Below are positions 29,031-38,009 of a stretch of DNA of 64,000 nt, piece by piece (the first letter of the stretch is position 1; the number at the start of each line of letters is the position of its first letter). The stretch is from Chrysoporthe austroafricana (taxonomy: Eukaryota; Ascomycota; Sordariomycetes; Diaporthales; Cryphonectriaceae): assembly GCA_001051155.2 (NCBI GenBank), contig JYIP02000003.1:5270001-5334000 (forward strand), given 5' to 3'. Both the position numbers and the translations under genes were made by a program. The notes beneath the pieces were generated by a model. It did no database searches. It was not told where the DNA came from and saw only the letters and a program-made list of their open reading frames with translations.

Positions 29031-30135
29031 ATAGCTAAAGAATTCTCGGATTTATTAGTAAATTTAGGATTTGAATTTTCGGTCGAATATTATAATAGAT
29101 AAATATATTTGATTCCGCTATTAATATTAATATATTCAAGCATATAATACTTTCGATTTTCGATAAATTATTGCTAAGCCAATTTTTTTAACGGATTTTC
29201 CGGATTATTAAGTTAAAAAGTATCCTTGCTTTCGTTTATTTTTATAAATACTTATTATCGCTCTTCTTCCGTTATCGTTTCGGCAAGCTATTGAAATTTG
29301 CAATATTTGGAAAAATCTTCTTAGAATATATTATTCTTTCCTATTTACTAAGATAAATTCTTATCGAAATTCGACTTTCTTCCCTTTTAAATCTATTGCT
29401 TAAGCAGTAAAGGCTATCCTTGCTTGATTACTTATGCCTTTGCTTTCTGCAAAAGTGCATTAGCTTCTTTAGGGTTTTGCTTTGCCTTTTCGTATCGATC
29501 GGCCAAAAGTTTCTAATTAACGAAAGCGTATGCGATTTCGACAAAGATTTTGATATCCGATATAATTCAATTTTTCCTTTCAGGGTTATTCAAAGCTTGT
29601 ATAAACTTGTATATTTGGGCGAAATGCTTGATTTCGATATAATCGATAGGCTGCAGTAATAAAACGTTATTGCCAGTAATTATTATAATAAATTAGCAAT
29701 AAATTGTCGATAAATAATTATAATATCTCTTATAAGAATGCTATTTTTATAGAAGCCGATATTTTATAGGACCGATATTCCTATAAGAGCCGATATTTTA
29801 TAAAGCCGATACTTTTATAAAGGCTATTATCTTATAAGACTAATATTTTTATAAGAGCTGTTATTTTATAAAGCTAATAACTAAAACCCGATTATATAGC
29901 AAAGGCATGCAAAGCGTAGCTATTAATTGATAGTAAATATACTGAAATATATTATAAAGTATAGTTTTCCTAAAAAAGTAAACTATATTAAAAGCTTATT
30001 AAAGCATTATATAAGTTTCCCGGTAAGGGTATAGCATTTATTTAGTAAATTCATTGCGTATTTATTAGGGGATTTATTATAGATTTACTAAGCGAATCTA
30101 TTATGAATTTATCACGTCTATAGGTTTTGCTATCA
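29031..30135 (-). mobile_element. Gypsy copy C, truncated 5' fragment
   Basis: This matches about 1845-2956 of copy A: part of the gag-side region (29031 to about 29660), the leader repeat (about 29720-29880) and one LTR (29928-30135). Homology stops abruptly at about 29030, so the rest of the element is missing. The right LTR edge GGTTTTGCTATCA at 30135 directly abuts copia-type sequence. The open frame 29420-29659 is antisense to the element and has counterparts in copies A and B, so it is not a gene. Confidence 0.75.
29928..30135 (-). repeat. LTR of gypsy copy C, best preserved termini
   Basis: The 208-bp LTR begins TGATAGTAAATATAC and ends TTTTGCTATCA, giving intact TGATAG...CTATCA inverted ends. 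These ends define the family boundaries used for copies A and B. Confidence 0.85.
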
Positions 30136-30260
30136 GATAGTTAAGGCTTTTTCCTAAAGAGCCTGGTTATTAAAAGAAAACGAGGTTTGAAACGCTATTG
30201 TATTTCCGGTATTGCTTAAAGGATATATATTAAACCATTCTTAAACAAAAGTCGTAAAAA
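30136..30260 (-). repeat. Copia leader sequence next to LTR copy L1
   Basis: About 125 bp that also occurs at 31246-31369 and 31830-31950, each time directly left of an LTR (the internal side for a minus-strand element). It is therefore the start of the internal region of truncated copia-family elements. Confidence 0.6.
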
Positions 30261-30711
30261 TATTATAAATGCTATAGTAATCCTAGGATAAATTATAGGG
30301 TTAAAAGGTTTATACTAGCAAAAGCGGTATTAAGTATAGCTTTATATACCGGAAATTTATTTAACAAACGTTCGCAATATTTATAAGCCTATAAGGCTAT
30401 TACTTGAAAGTATAATAGAGTTCAAATAATACTTAGATTTACGACTGAAAAGCTATAATAATTTATTTAATAAATATCTTATTCTTATATATCCGGCTTT
30501 TCAGTTCTAGATTACCGGCTTATTAAGTAATTCGGTAAGCTTAGTTCCCTGGATTATCTGGTAATCCAGTAATCCTTATCTTATCTTAACCCTAACCCGT
30601 AATTATATAAGCAGCATAAGTCCTTTGCTAGCGGGGCTGCTTATCGGGTTTTTCTGTCAGTTATTCCCGGGTTTTTTATGCCCCCCGGTCTCTTTATATT
30701 GGTTTATAATA
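30261..30711 (-). repeat. Copia-family LTR copy L1, RIP-degraded
   Basis: In minus-strand sense it starts TATTATAAACC (ancestral TGTTATAACCC) and ends ATTTATAATA. It contains a palindromic TATA-like element, a TTAGGG-like repeat (plus strand AACCCTAACCC, about 30589-30599), and the segment TTTTCAGTCGTAAATC shared with the non-mutated solo LTR at 44307-44709. That match identifies the whole family. Confidence 0.7.
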
Positions 30712-31245
30712 CCCGCGTAATAAGTATTTATAAAAAGTTCGTTTTCGTAATTAAAATAAGCAATAATTTATTTGAATTTAGCCGTATAATCCGTAATTAA
30801 GCCGGTTTATCGAAATGCTTTCAATTGCTATATTGCAATACGTTTCTTATTCGGGTTTCCAAAAGTTTTAGTAAAAGCTAATTCAAAATTAGCATAGCGC
30901 TGAAAAATGCGCTTAGTATTTTCAGAACGGAAATTCTCGTTATTATTTAAGTAATTACGGAAAATTAGCTTTTACTATTGAAAAGCCGTTCTTTTAAAAT
31001 AGCTTCTCGCGAAATCGATTTTATTATAAGTAGTTCTGAACTAAGCGCTATAATGTTTGAAATAAGCTTTAAGTTGGGTTAAGGAGGCCTGGAAATCTCT
31101 CTGAATGCTTTTATAAAGCTTAGGCTTATCAAGCTTGAAAGCTTTAGCTTACTAGAAAATATTAAAGCGGAAAACCTTATTTTTGATTTTTTCAAGCTGC
31201 TAGTATAGGGCTATATTTTATTGCTAGAACTATTCGTTAATAAAG
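30712..31245. other. AT-rich gap between LTR copies
   Basis: About 530 bp of degenerate sequence between L1 and the leader of L2. It is not LTR sequence and shows no open frame or known motif. It may be internal sequence of the copia element carrying L1 or of a third element. Confidence 0.5.
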
Positions 31246-31369
31246 ATAGTTAAAGCTTTTTCTTAAAAAGCCTGGTTGTTAGAAGAAAACGGGATTTAAA
31301 GCGCTATCGTATTTCCGGTATTGCTTAAAAGGTATATACTAAACCATTTTTAAACAAGAATCGTAAAAA

Positions 31370-31817
31370 TATTATAAACGCTATAGTAATCCTAGGATAA
31401 ATTATAAGGTTAAAGGGTTTATATTAGCAAGAGCGGTATTAAATATAGCTTAGAATACCGGAAATTTATTCAATAAATGTTTGCAATATTTACAAGCTTA
31501 TAAAGCTATTACTTGAATGTATAATAAAGTCCAAGTAATACTTAGATTTATAACTGAAAAGCTATAATAATCTATCTAGTAAATATCCTATTCTTATATA
31601 TTCAGCTTTTCAGTTCTAGACCGATAAGACCGCTATTGCTATTGTCAGTCCATATAAGACCGTTAAGACCGATAGCGATTCTATCGGTTTAACCCTTAAT
31701 CCTGGATTACGTAATCCTTATAAGTATTCCTTAATAGGGTTATTATATAAGCTTGGCTTATTAGCCCTTCTTGCTTTTTAATGCGTTAGCAAGCCATTCC
31801 TATATTGGGTTATAATA
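31370..31817 (-). repeat. Copia-family LTR copy L2
   Basis: A 448-bp copy with the same ends as L1 (TATTATAAACG at left, GGGTTATAATA at right). Its variable part between the CAG-TTTCAG segment and the TATA-like box consists of ACCGATAAGACC-type repeats, unlike L1. Confidence 0.7.
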
Positions 31818-31950
31818 GTTAATAAGAATAATTAAAGCTTTTTCTTAAAGAGCTTAATTGCTAGAAAAGGCCGAGATTTAAAGCGCTATTGTATTTCCGT
31901 ATTGCTTAAGAGGTATATACTGAACTGTACTTGAATAAAAGTCGTGAAAA

Positions 31951-32362
31951 TATTATAAATGCTTGCAATAATCTTAAGATAACTATAATGTTAAAGGGTT
32001 TATATTAGCAAGCGTAATATTAAATATAACTCGAATATAGAAATAATCTTTAATGAGTTTTAGGATGCAAATGTTTATAAGCTTATAAGGCTATTATTTA
32101 AATATAAAATAATATTTAAATTTACGATTAAAGAGCTATTTTAATTTATTTAGTAAATATCCGGGTTTTATACATCCAACTCTTTAATTAGAATAGCTTG
32201 GATAGCTTGAATAGCTCAGCTATCCTAACTATCCTAACCCTAACCCTTGCTTATATAAGCGTTAGGTTGGTTTTGCAGTTAAATCTGAAAATCCCGGCAC
32301 CGAATAAGCCGTTCCGAATAGCTTTAATACCGTACCCTAGTTTTGTATATTAGTTTATAATA
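31951..32362 (-). repeat. Copia-family LTR copy L3
   Basis: The copy carries CCTAACCCTAACCC at 32233-32246, directly followed by TTGCTTATATAAGC. Its variable part is a TAGCTTGGATAGCTTGAATAG-type short repeat. Confidence 0.7.
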
Positions 32363-32526
32363 TAGGATAGCCCGAATAGCTTAGCGATCCTAGCTATCCT
32401 AACCCTAACCCTTGCTTATATAAGCATTTGGTTGGGTTTGCTGCTAAGACTGAAAATTCTAGCACGGAGTAAATCGTTTTGAATAGCTTTAATGCTGCAC
32501 TCTAGTTCTGCATATTAATTTATAAT
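32363..32526 (-). repeat. Copia-family LTR copy L4, partial
   Basis: Only the TATA-side part (U3 in minus sense) is present. It repeats the L3 structure, with a second CCTAACCCTAACCC followed by CTTATATAAGC, and ends in TTTATAATA. Confidence 0.6.
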
Positions 32527-32598
32527 AGAAAAGTTATTATATTTCCTTATTGCTTAAAAGGTATATATTAAACCGTTTTTGAACAAGAATCGTAAAAA

Positions 32599-33256
32599 TC
32601 TTATAAACGCTATAGCAATTCTAAAATATTATAGAGTTAAAATAATTTATGCTAATAAGATAATGCCTGCCCGGTTACTATCCAGAGGTAACGGTATTTT
32701 GCCCAAGGAATTCATAGTGGATGGACCGTACGTCGGTAGCGAATCTACCCGGTGATTTCATAGTGAATTCACCGTTAATTTTACGGGGAATTCACGGGTG
32801 AATTTGAGGTAAATTCACTACCGGAATTACGTATAAATTCTGATAGCTTCAGACGTTCATCCCTCAATATATACGGGAGGGATATCCTTCTATCATATAC
32901 TAATAAAGTACTATTATAAGAGCAATACTAAATATAATCCTTAAATAAGAAAATATATTAAGTTTATAATGTAAAGGGTTTATAAGCTATAAGGCTATTA
33001 CTTATAATTGAAATAATACTTAAATTTACGACTGAAAAGCTATAATAATCTATTTAATAAATATCCGAATCTTATATATTTAGCTCTTTAATAGAAATAG
33101 CTAAAATAGCTTAATTATCCTTCAGGATAGCTTGAATAACCTAGCTATTCAAACTATTCTTAACCCTAACCCTTGCTTAAGTAAGCATTATTAGGTAAGG
33201 ATTCTTGATTCTATAGCGCCTTATAGCCGGAATGGGTTTTAAAGCGGGTTATAATA
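32599..33256 (-). repeat. Copia-family LTR copy L5, interrupted by a GC-normal insertion
   Basis: It has both LTR ends (TCTTATAAACGC and GGGTTATAATA) and is split by 32661-32900. It carries TAACCCTAACCC at about 33161-33172 before GCTTAAGTAAGC, where the TATA-like core is altered. Confidence 0.6.
32661..32900. mobile_element. Short GC-normal insertion inside LTR L5
   Basis: About 240 bp of much less AT-rich sequence, full of GTGAATTCAC-like dyads, interrupts L5. It is flanked by near-identical CTAATAAGA (from 32652) and CTAATAAAG (from 32900), a possible target-site duplication. Lack of RIP changes points to a later insertion, perhaps a solo LTR or a short non-autonomous element. Confidence 0.45.
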
Positions 33257-33448
33257 CTTATATATCTAGCTCTTTAATTCCGATTATATTAACTATATTT
33301 ATAAATAGCATAAACAGCCCTTAAATCGGTTGTTTATATTGATATTTCATATAGTCGACCCTAACCCTATGCTTATATAAGCGCCTTGGTAGGGATCCTA
33401 CTTGTTTGTCGCCCCGTAGCCGGAGCGGCGCTAAGGCGGGTTATAACA
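33257..33448 (-). repeat. Copia-family LTR copy L6, partial
   Basis: A TATA-side fragment with ACCCTAACCCT (about 33358-33369), CTTATATAAGC and the terminus GGGTTATAACA at 33448. It is less mutated than L1-L5: the terminal ACA is intact. Confidence 0.6.
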
Positions 33449-33453
33449 ATATA

Positions 33454-33550
33454 TTTGACCAGTTGTATATAATATACTTGAAGCTTATAGCTATAAAATA
33501 CGTCTTGCAGTTAACTTTGCAGTACGGCATACCCTTTTAGCCTGGTCAAA
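33454..33550. mobile_element. Possible tiny MITE, 9-bp terminal inverted repeats
   Basis: TTTGACCAG at 33454-33462 is mirrored by CTGGTCAAA at 33542-33550, with TATA on the outer side of each end (33450-33453 and, one base further out, about 33552-33555). The interior is AT-rich and non-coding. Its position at the edge of LTR fragment L7 fits an insertion. Confidence 0.35.
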
Positions 33551-33782
33551 CTATAATCCATTACTGTTTTTATATATTCCGCTCTTTAATATAGCCTATC
33601 CTGGCCCATCTTAGCCTATAAGTGCCTATTGGAATCCCGATAGGCAACAGTGGGCTACCTTATAGGGCAGGCGGTGAGTTTCTTGCCGTATTACCTAATT
33701 GGCTTCTTATATAAGCTGCCCGTCCTTTTTCGCCCTTGCCCATGGGTGGTCTGTCCCCTGGGCTGCAGGTTGGGTCATAACA
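33551..33782 (-). repeat. Copia-family LTR copy L7, partial, little mutated
   Basis: In minus sense it starts TGTTATGACCCAACC at 33782 and contains the palindromic CTTATATAAG. It has near-normal base composition and ends about 80 bp before the methyltransferase start codon. Confidence 0.6.
33706..33715. promoter_or_regulatory. Palindromic TATA-like box CTTATATAAG in LTR L7
   Basis: CTTATATAAG is its own reverse complement, so it could act in both directions. It is present in nearly every LTR copy of the family and here lies 150 bp upstream of the methyltransferase ATG. Promoter function is inferred only. Confidence 0.35.
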
Positions 33783-33864
33783 CTTCTGCAGTTAGCACCA
33801 TTCAACACATACCATCTTCCACATCTCTGATCCACGTTTTCCACATGCTGTGACCCGCCAAAAA

Positions 33865-34560
33865 ATGTCTGACGCACCTGAAGGCATCGTCGAATACGCA
33901 TATGACCACATCTCAGAATGGTATCTGCAGTGGGTCGAGAGTCAGAAATCACCGCGAGAGAGATACGCCAAGAAGCTCCTTGAGGAGCTGCAACCTTCAC
34001 CTTCTATTCTAGAGCTTGGTTGTGGCCCTGGAGTTCCTGTCTTGCAACTGCTTCTCGACCAAGGCGCACACGTAGTCGCAAATGACATCTCGATGAAGCA
34101 AATCGAAATGGCCAAAGCCCGCTTCCCGGATGCTGAGCTAGTTGCGGGCGACATGACAGCACTCACTTTCGAGCCTGAGAGCTTTCATGGAGCAATCAGT
34201 TTCTACACACTGTTCCACCTTCCACGATCGAAGCTCAAGGATATGCTCATCAAGATCCACAGTTGGCTAAAGCCTAACGGAGTCTTTGTTTTCAATCTCG
34301 CAACCGTCGACGAGGAAGAAATCCATGGCGAGTTCTTAGGATATGGAATGTTCTGGAGTAGCTTTGACATCGACGGGAGTCAAGCACTGCTAAGAGAAAC
34401 CGGATTCGACTTATTGCAGGTGGAAGTATTGAAGGCAGGCGATGGGAAATTGGAGGAGGATGATCCGGACTTTGACGCCGAGTTTATGTGGGTGGTAGCA
34501 CGAAAGAAAGATTCTCCTACCGGGGGGAATACCGTAACGATGGTGGAGCCGGGCGAATAA
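33865..34560 (+). CDS. Class I SAM-dependent methyltransferase
   Basis: A 231-residue protein that transfers a methyl group from S-adenosylmethionine to an unknown small molecule, probably cytosolic. Motif I is ILELGCGPGVP (about residues 49-59), the acidic residue ending strand 2 is in VVANDIS, and a D follows in LVAGDMT. The later FYTLFHLPR and LKPNGVFVFN segments complete a small Methyltransf_11/25-like fold. The start chosen is ATG at 33865 in AAAAAATG context; the frame is open 15 bp further but only from GTG. There are no introns and no internal stops. It lies at the edge of the AT-rich block, just after a copia LTR, and on the PKS side of the island, so it may tailor the polyketide, but this is inference. 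The acidic C-terminus is unusual. Confidence 0.8.
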   Translation: MSDAPEGIVEYAYDHISEWYLQWVESQKSPRERYAKKLLEELQPSPSILELGCGPGVPVLQLLLDQGAHVVANDISMKQIEMAKARFPDAELVAGDMTALTFEPESFHGAISFYTLFHLPRSKLKDMLIKIHSWLKPNGVFVFNLATVDEEEIHGEFLGYGMFWSSFDIDGSQALLRETGFDLLQVEVLKAGDGKLEEDDPDFDAEFMWVVARKKDSPTGGNTVTMVEPGE

Positions 34561-35149
34561 GCCTTATATAATTCGCCCTGGACATGAGTCAACTTAGCCT
34601 AGGCGACAGCAGCGTGAACACGACTTCATACGAAGAACTTCGGCTTCCACTTTCTGTTGTAGCATGAGGCCAACCCTGGTTGCCCTGTGTCCCCATTTGT
34701 AGCTAGCAAGCCTGGATGACTTCACCAGAGCTCAATGCATTACTTTCCTGATCTTATGGACCAGCTTCTCCCATAAGAGGTCATGAGCCCTCAGCTAACC
34801 TGCGGTGAGCTTTGATAGTTACTACGCGCAGCATCAGTGCGATCACTGACTTCTCTACGTTCCTCGACCTTGCAAGGTGCTGAGGCGTTGAAATGCGACT
34901 TCGCGGTGCTCTGCAACGACGCACCACCACGACCTGGCTGCTAGTGTGCTCTGCAATAACGCATTACAGGGCCTCCTTTCCGGTGCTCTGCAATTACGTA
35001 TCACCATCTTTACCCGCGCGACAGAGGCAAATTCCGTTGACCAATTGAATGAGATTCTACGCCTGCATCACGCCAGTGCCCAGATCTCACGGCACACTCG
35101 CCTGGGGACAACCTAATTACACGCTGTTGGAACCAGAACACCTATTTCA
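34561..35149. other. Intergenic, with three degenerate 37-40 bp repeats
   Basis: No gene was seen. TGCTCTGCAA(C/T)(G/A/T)ACG recurs at about 34907, 34947 and 34984, so a unit of about 38 bp is imperfectly tripled. The rest has balanced composition and scattered stops. Confidence 0.55.
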
Positions 35150-36460
35150 AGCCACCATGGCAAAGACCATACAAAGATTCACATTGGCGCCAGTCCTCAC
35201 AAGCTAGAATCTCAAGACCTTCGGCCTTTGGCGCCACGTATCGGAAGGCGTTCCACAACCCGACGATAATGACAAACTCGACACATGGGATCTTGAACGA
35301 GTTCAAGCTATGCCAATCTTGACGGCAAGCTTGACCAAGGTCTTCCAGAAGCTTAAAGATGCCGGCTGGTATATGGACGACGAAGAAGACCCCAAGGTGC
35401 TTTACGACCTCGTCCTTTCTGTTATCCCTAAACAATCAGAAAAGTCCGTTCTTGCTCTGTTCTATGAGCTCATCAACCTCAAACTGACCGGCAGCATACC
35501 TTTAGAACAATAGAACTCTCGTCTCCATTTTCTTCACAATCGGCTCAAATACCTGAATTGTGGACAGAGAGATAAGGGTATTATACTTACCGTCCTGAAA
35601 GGAATTAAGGAACGCTATCCTCAGTAGCATGGTTTCCTTCAACGCGAATTCGACAAAGGCACCCTCACGTGGCCTAACCTCGAGTCATGTTACTGGTTTC
35701 TGCACCACAGAATAACAGTACGACTGCTCAAACCCGACGACGGACTACATATTAATCCCCTCATCGAGACTCCTCAGAGACAAGGACTCCACGTCGCCTG
35801 CGAACCGTTCAGTGCCGATAATCCACTGTTCTGCATTCAAGAAGAAACATCCAGGTGACTGGATCTGGCAAAATGCACCAAAGACCTTGAATCTTGTTGG
35901 ACTTGCTATCCAGAGAACGACGCTCCTTTTACCCCGAAAAAGACAAGATCGACAAAGATGATGGTGGGCAGGCCTCACGTGCTGCCCTCACCCTCTCAAC
36001 CGGCTTGATGGCCATTCAACAATCACAAAAAGACGTCGAACCTGCTAGATTTGACGACTTCTTACACCATGACACCGTTGCTGGCGACTTCTGTGCTGGC
36101 TATACCATCTTCAATGACAAGAAGTGTTTCTCCAACTTCCGTGTACTCCCAGAATCGGTCCTTCTGGGTGCGGCTGATAGGGGCACTGCCAAGGCCACCT
36201 CAATCGGGACAGTCCTTCTCCATATTGGTACCTCTACCGGCCATGACGTGGATTGGAAGACCGGATCAGTACTGTTCAATTCCGATTTACCAATCAACAC
36301 CTTCAGTATTGGAATACTCAAGTTTGAGGGGGTGATTCTTGATCCATACGATGACACCTTTAAACTGAAAGACTTTAGAACCGAAGTTTGCCAAGTTAAC
36401 TGGGTGAATAACATCTCAGTCAGTAGGATTACAAAGATCCTTAAGAAACCACTTGATTAA
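35150..36460 (+). pseudogene. Ty1/copia gag and protease fragment, decayed
   Basis: Shifting plus-strand frames give a Gag-like alpha-helical region (about 35200-35750: DKLDTWDLERVQA, then a long segment with IPLEQ, HNRLKYL and GFLQREFD). After that comes a stretch with paired cysteines, and then a frame (35894-36460) resembling the copia protease domain: HDTVAGDFC at the D-T/S-G-A position, FSNFR, GTVLLHI, and DLPINTFSIGIL, which matches the usual LP-x-N-L-S-V-x-x-L. RT, integrase and RNase H are absent; homology ends where AT-rich sequence begins. Stops and frameshifts show it is dead. Base composition is balanced, so it has largely escaped RIP. Could be a different retroelement class, but the protease block favours copia. 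Confidence 0.5.
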
Positions 36461-37090
36461 ATGCTTTACTTTGAAGCTGTTAATTTTCATCTCTTTAATT
36501 TTAATTATTTATTTTAATTTTAATTTTGGTTTATATAAGCTAAAATGCTTGGGTTTTTTATATAAAGAAGTTTTTTATTATAAATATTAAATTCGAATTA
36601 TATTAATATTATTTCTTATTTAACCAGTTTATTTTTCTAATTTTAACTATTTATTAATTTATAATAATATACTATACGCTTGCATGCCTCTTTTAAATTT
36701 GTTAGTAATTGTATTTTATAAATATAATATAACATTAAATAATAACCGATAAATTTAATTGCAAACGTTTAATAAGTTCATTAAAGAATGCTTAATAAAT
36801 TTATTAAAAATATATTCGGTAAATCTATTAAGAAATATTTAATAAATTTATTAAACGAATAATCGGTAAAACTACTATGTGATTTATTCCTATATATATT
36901 TCCTTACAAACGGTTAAATGCATTCCTTTTATATAAAAGAAGGACATCTTTATTTAATATACGATTATTGCTATTAGCATTTCGATTTTCGCCAAGTCCA
37001 ACTGCAACCGCAACCCGAATTTCTTAAAGATTTCTATCTTGCAATATTTATTATAGATTCTTTATGCTCTCCTCTATTACTATTTTCCTC
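36461..37090. other. AT-rich intergenic block, RIP-like
   Basis: About 600 bp of AT-rich DNA with TTTATATAAGC and repeated TTAATAAATTTATTAAA-like motifs resembling the gypsy LTR short repeats. No coding content. It separates the copia fragment from the 3' end of the PKS. Confidence 0.6.
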
Positions 37091-37943
37091 TCAACTATAA
37101 TGCTTTGAGCGCGGCTTTAACAACTCTTGTGCATAAGGATCGAAGGTTCGCTGCATTTAAAACGTCTAGTGTTGTCATTTCTATTCCTAGGCGTAAATTG
37201 AATCAGTTCCTCAAGTCTACCGCTGCCAAGGAGTCGATCCCATAAGTACTTAATAGTTTTGACTCTTCCACCTCAGCTGCTAGGCCCAGTGCTCGCACTA
37301 GCTGCTTGCTCACTAATTCGCAAGCTTCGGTAATCAGCTGTTCTTCCGGAAGCGAGGCTTTCAGCATAACATGAAAAGTATTGATTCTATCAGCATCTCT
37401 ATTTCCGTTGCTGTTCCCAGCGTGGCTGGCTTGGCAATGCTGCGCAGGAACCAGTAAACGGAAGCGAGCATCGCTCAGCAGTGGTGACTCGGTTGCTATA
37501 GGGAATGGAAGACCCGTAATCATCTGACCCGCACTCTTATAACTTATGACCTGCGCTTGCTGCAGGATCGACAGCTTCAGGATCTTGTGCAGCTGCCGCT
37601 CATTGATCCTGGCCAGACCGCTCCGGCTCGACACACGATCCATTAGTCCCTGATGCTCGCTCATATAGCCGACTTCTTCCACAATCCCCAAATCGATAGT
37701 ATGAGCGGAAAGTCTAAGAGAGTGTCAATATAGGGCGAAAGCATCCTGGAAACTATTTCCCGCAGAATAGTTAGCTTAGCTGGCTGTGCCTACCATGCCT
37801 GGAATCGAGGACAGCATGGTAAAGAATTCCAATTTCGAGCCCTCAACCTCTGCAGCTGCATGGTGCAAATTCCAGGTCTCTGTCACCTTGCAGGCAAGTG
37901 CCTTGTGATACTCTTCGAGCGACATACCCTCGAGTGTCTTGTC

Positions 37944-38009
37944 CTGTAGCACACATATTATGTCAGGCCATCTAATTGGGCTAGGTCAGTACGATATATT
38001 GGTACGTAC
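37944..38009 (-). other. Intron in PKS ketoreductase region
   Basis: Donor GTACGT, branch-like CTGAC, acceptor ACAG, 66 bp. Splicing joins GAMVLQ to DKTLEGMSLEEY, the normal KR continuation. Confidence 0.85.

Noticed and set aside
1..30000. Mitochondrial DNA insertion, suggested by high AT content
   Set aside because: Nuclear retrotransposon domains, LTRs and target duplications explain it, and no mitochondrial gene is visible.
30589..33369. A true telomere or subtelomere
   Set aside because: Only about two CCCTAA units occur at a time, each inside an LTR copy and followed by the same TATA-like box; sequence continues on both sides.
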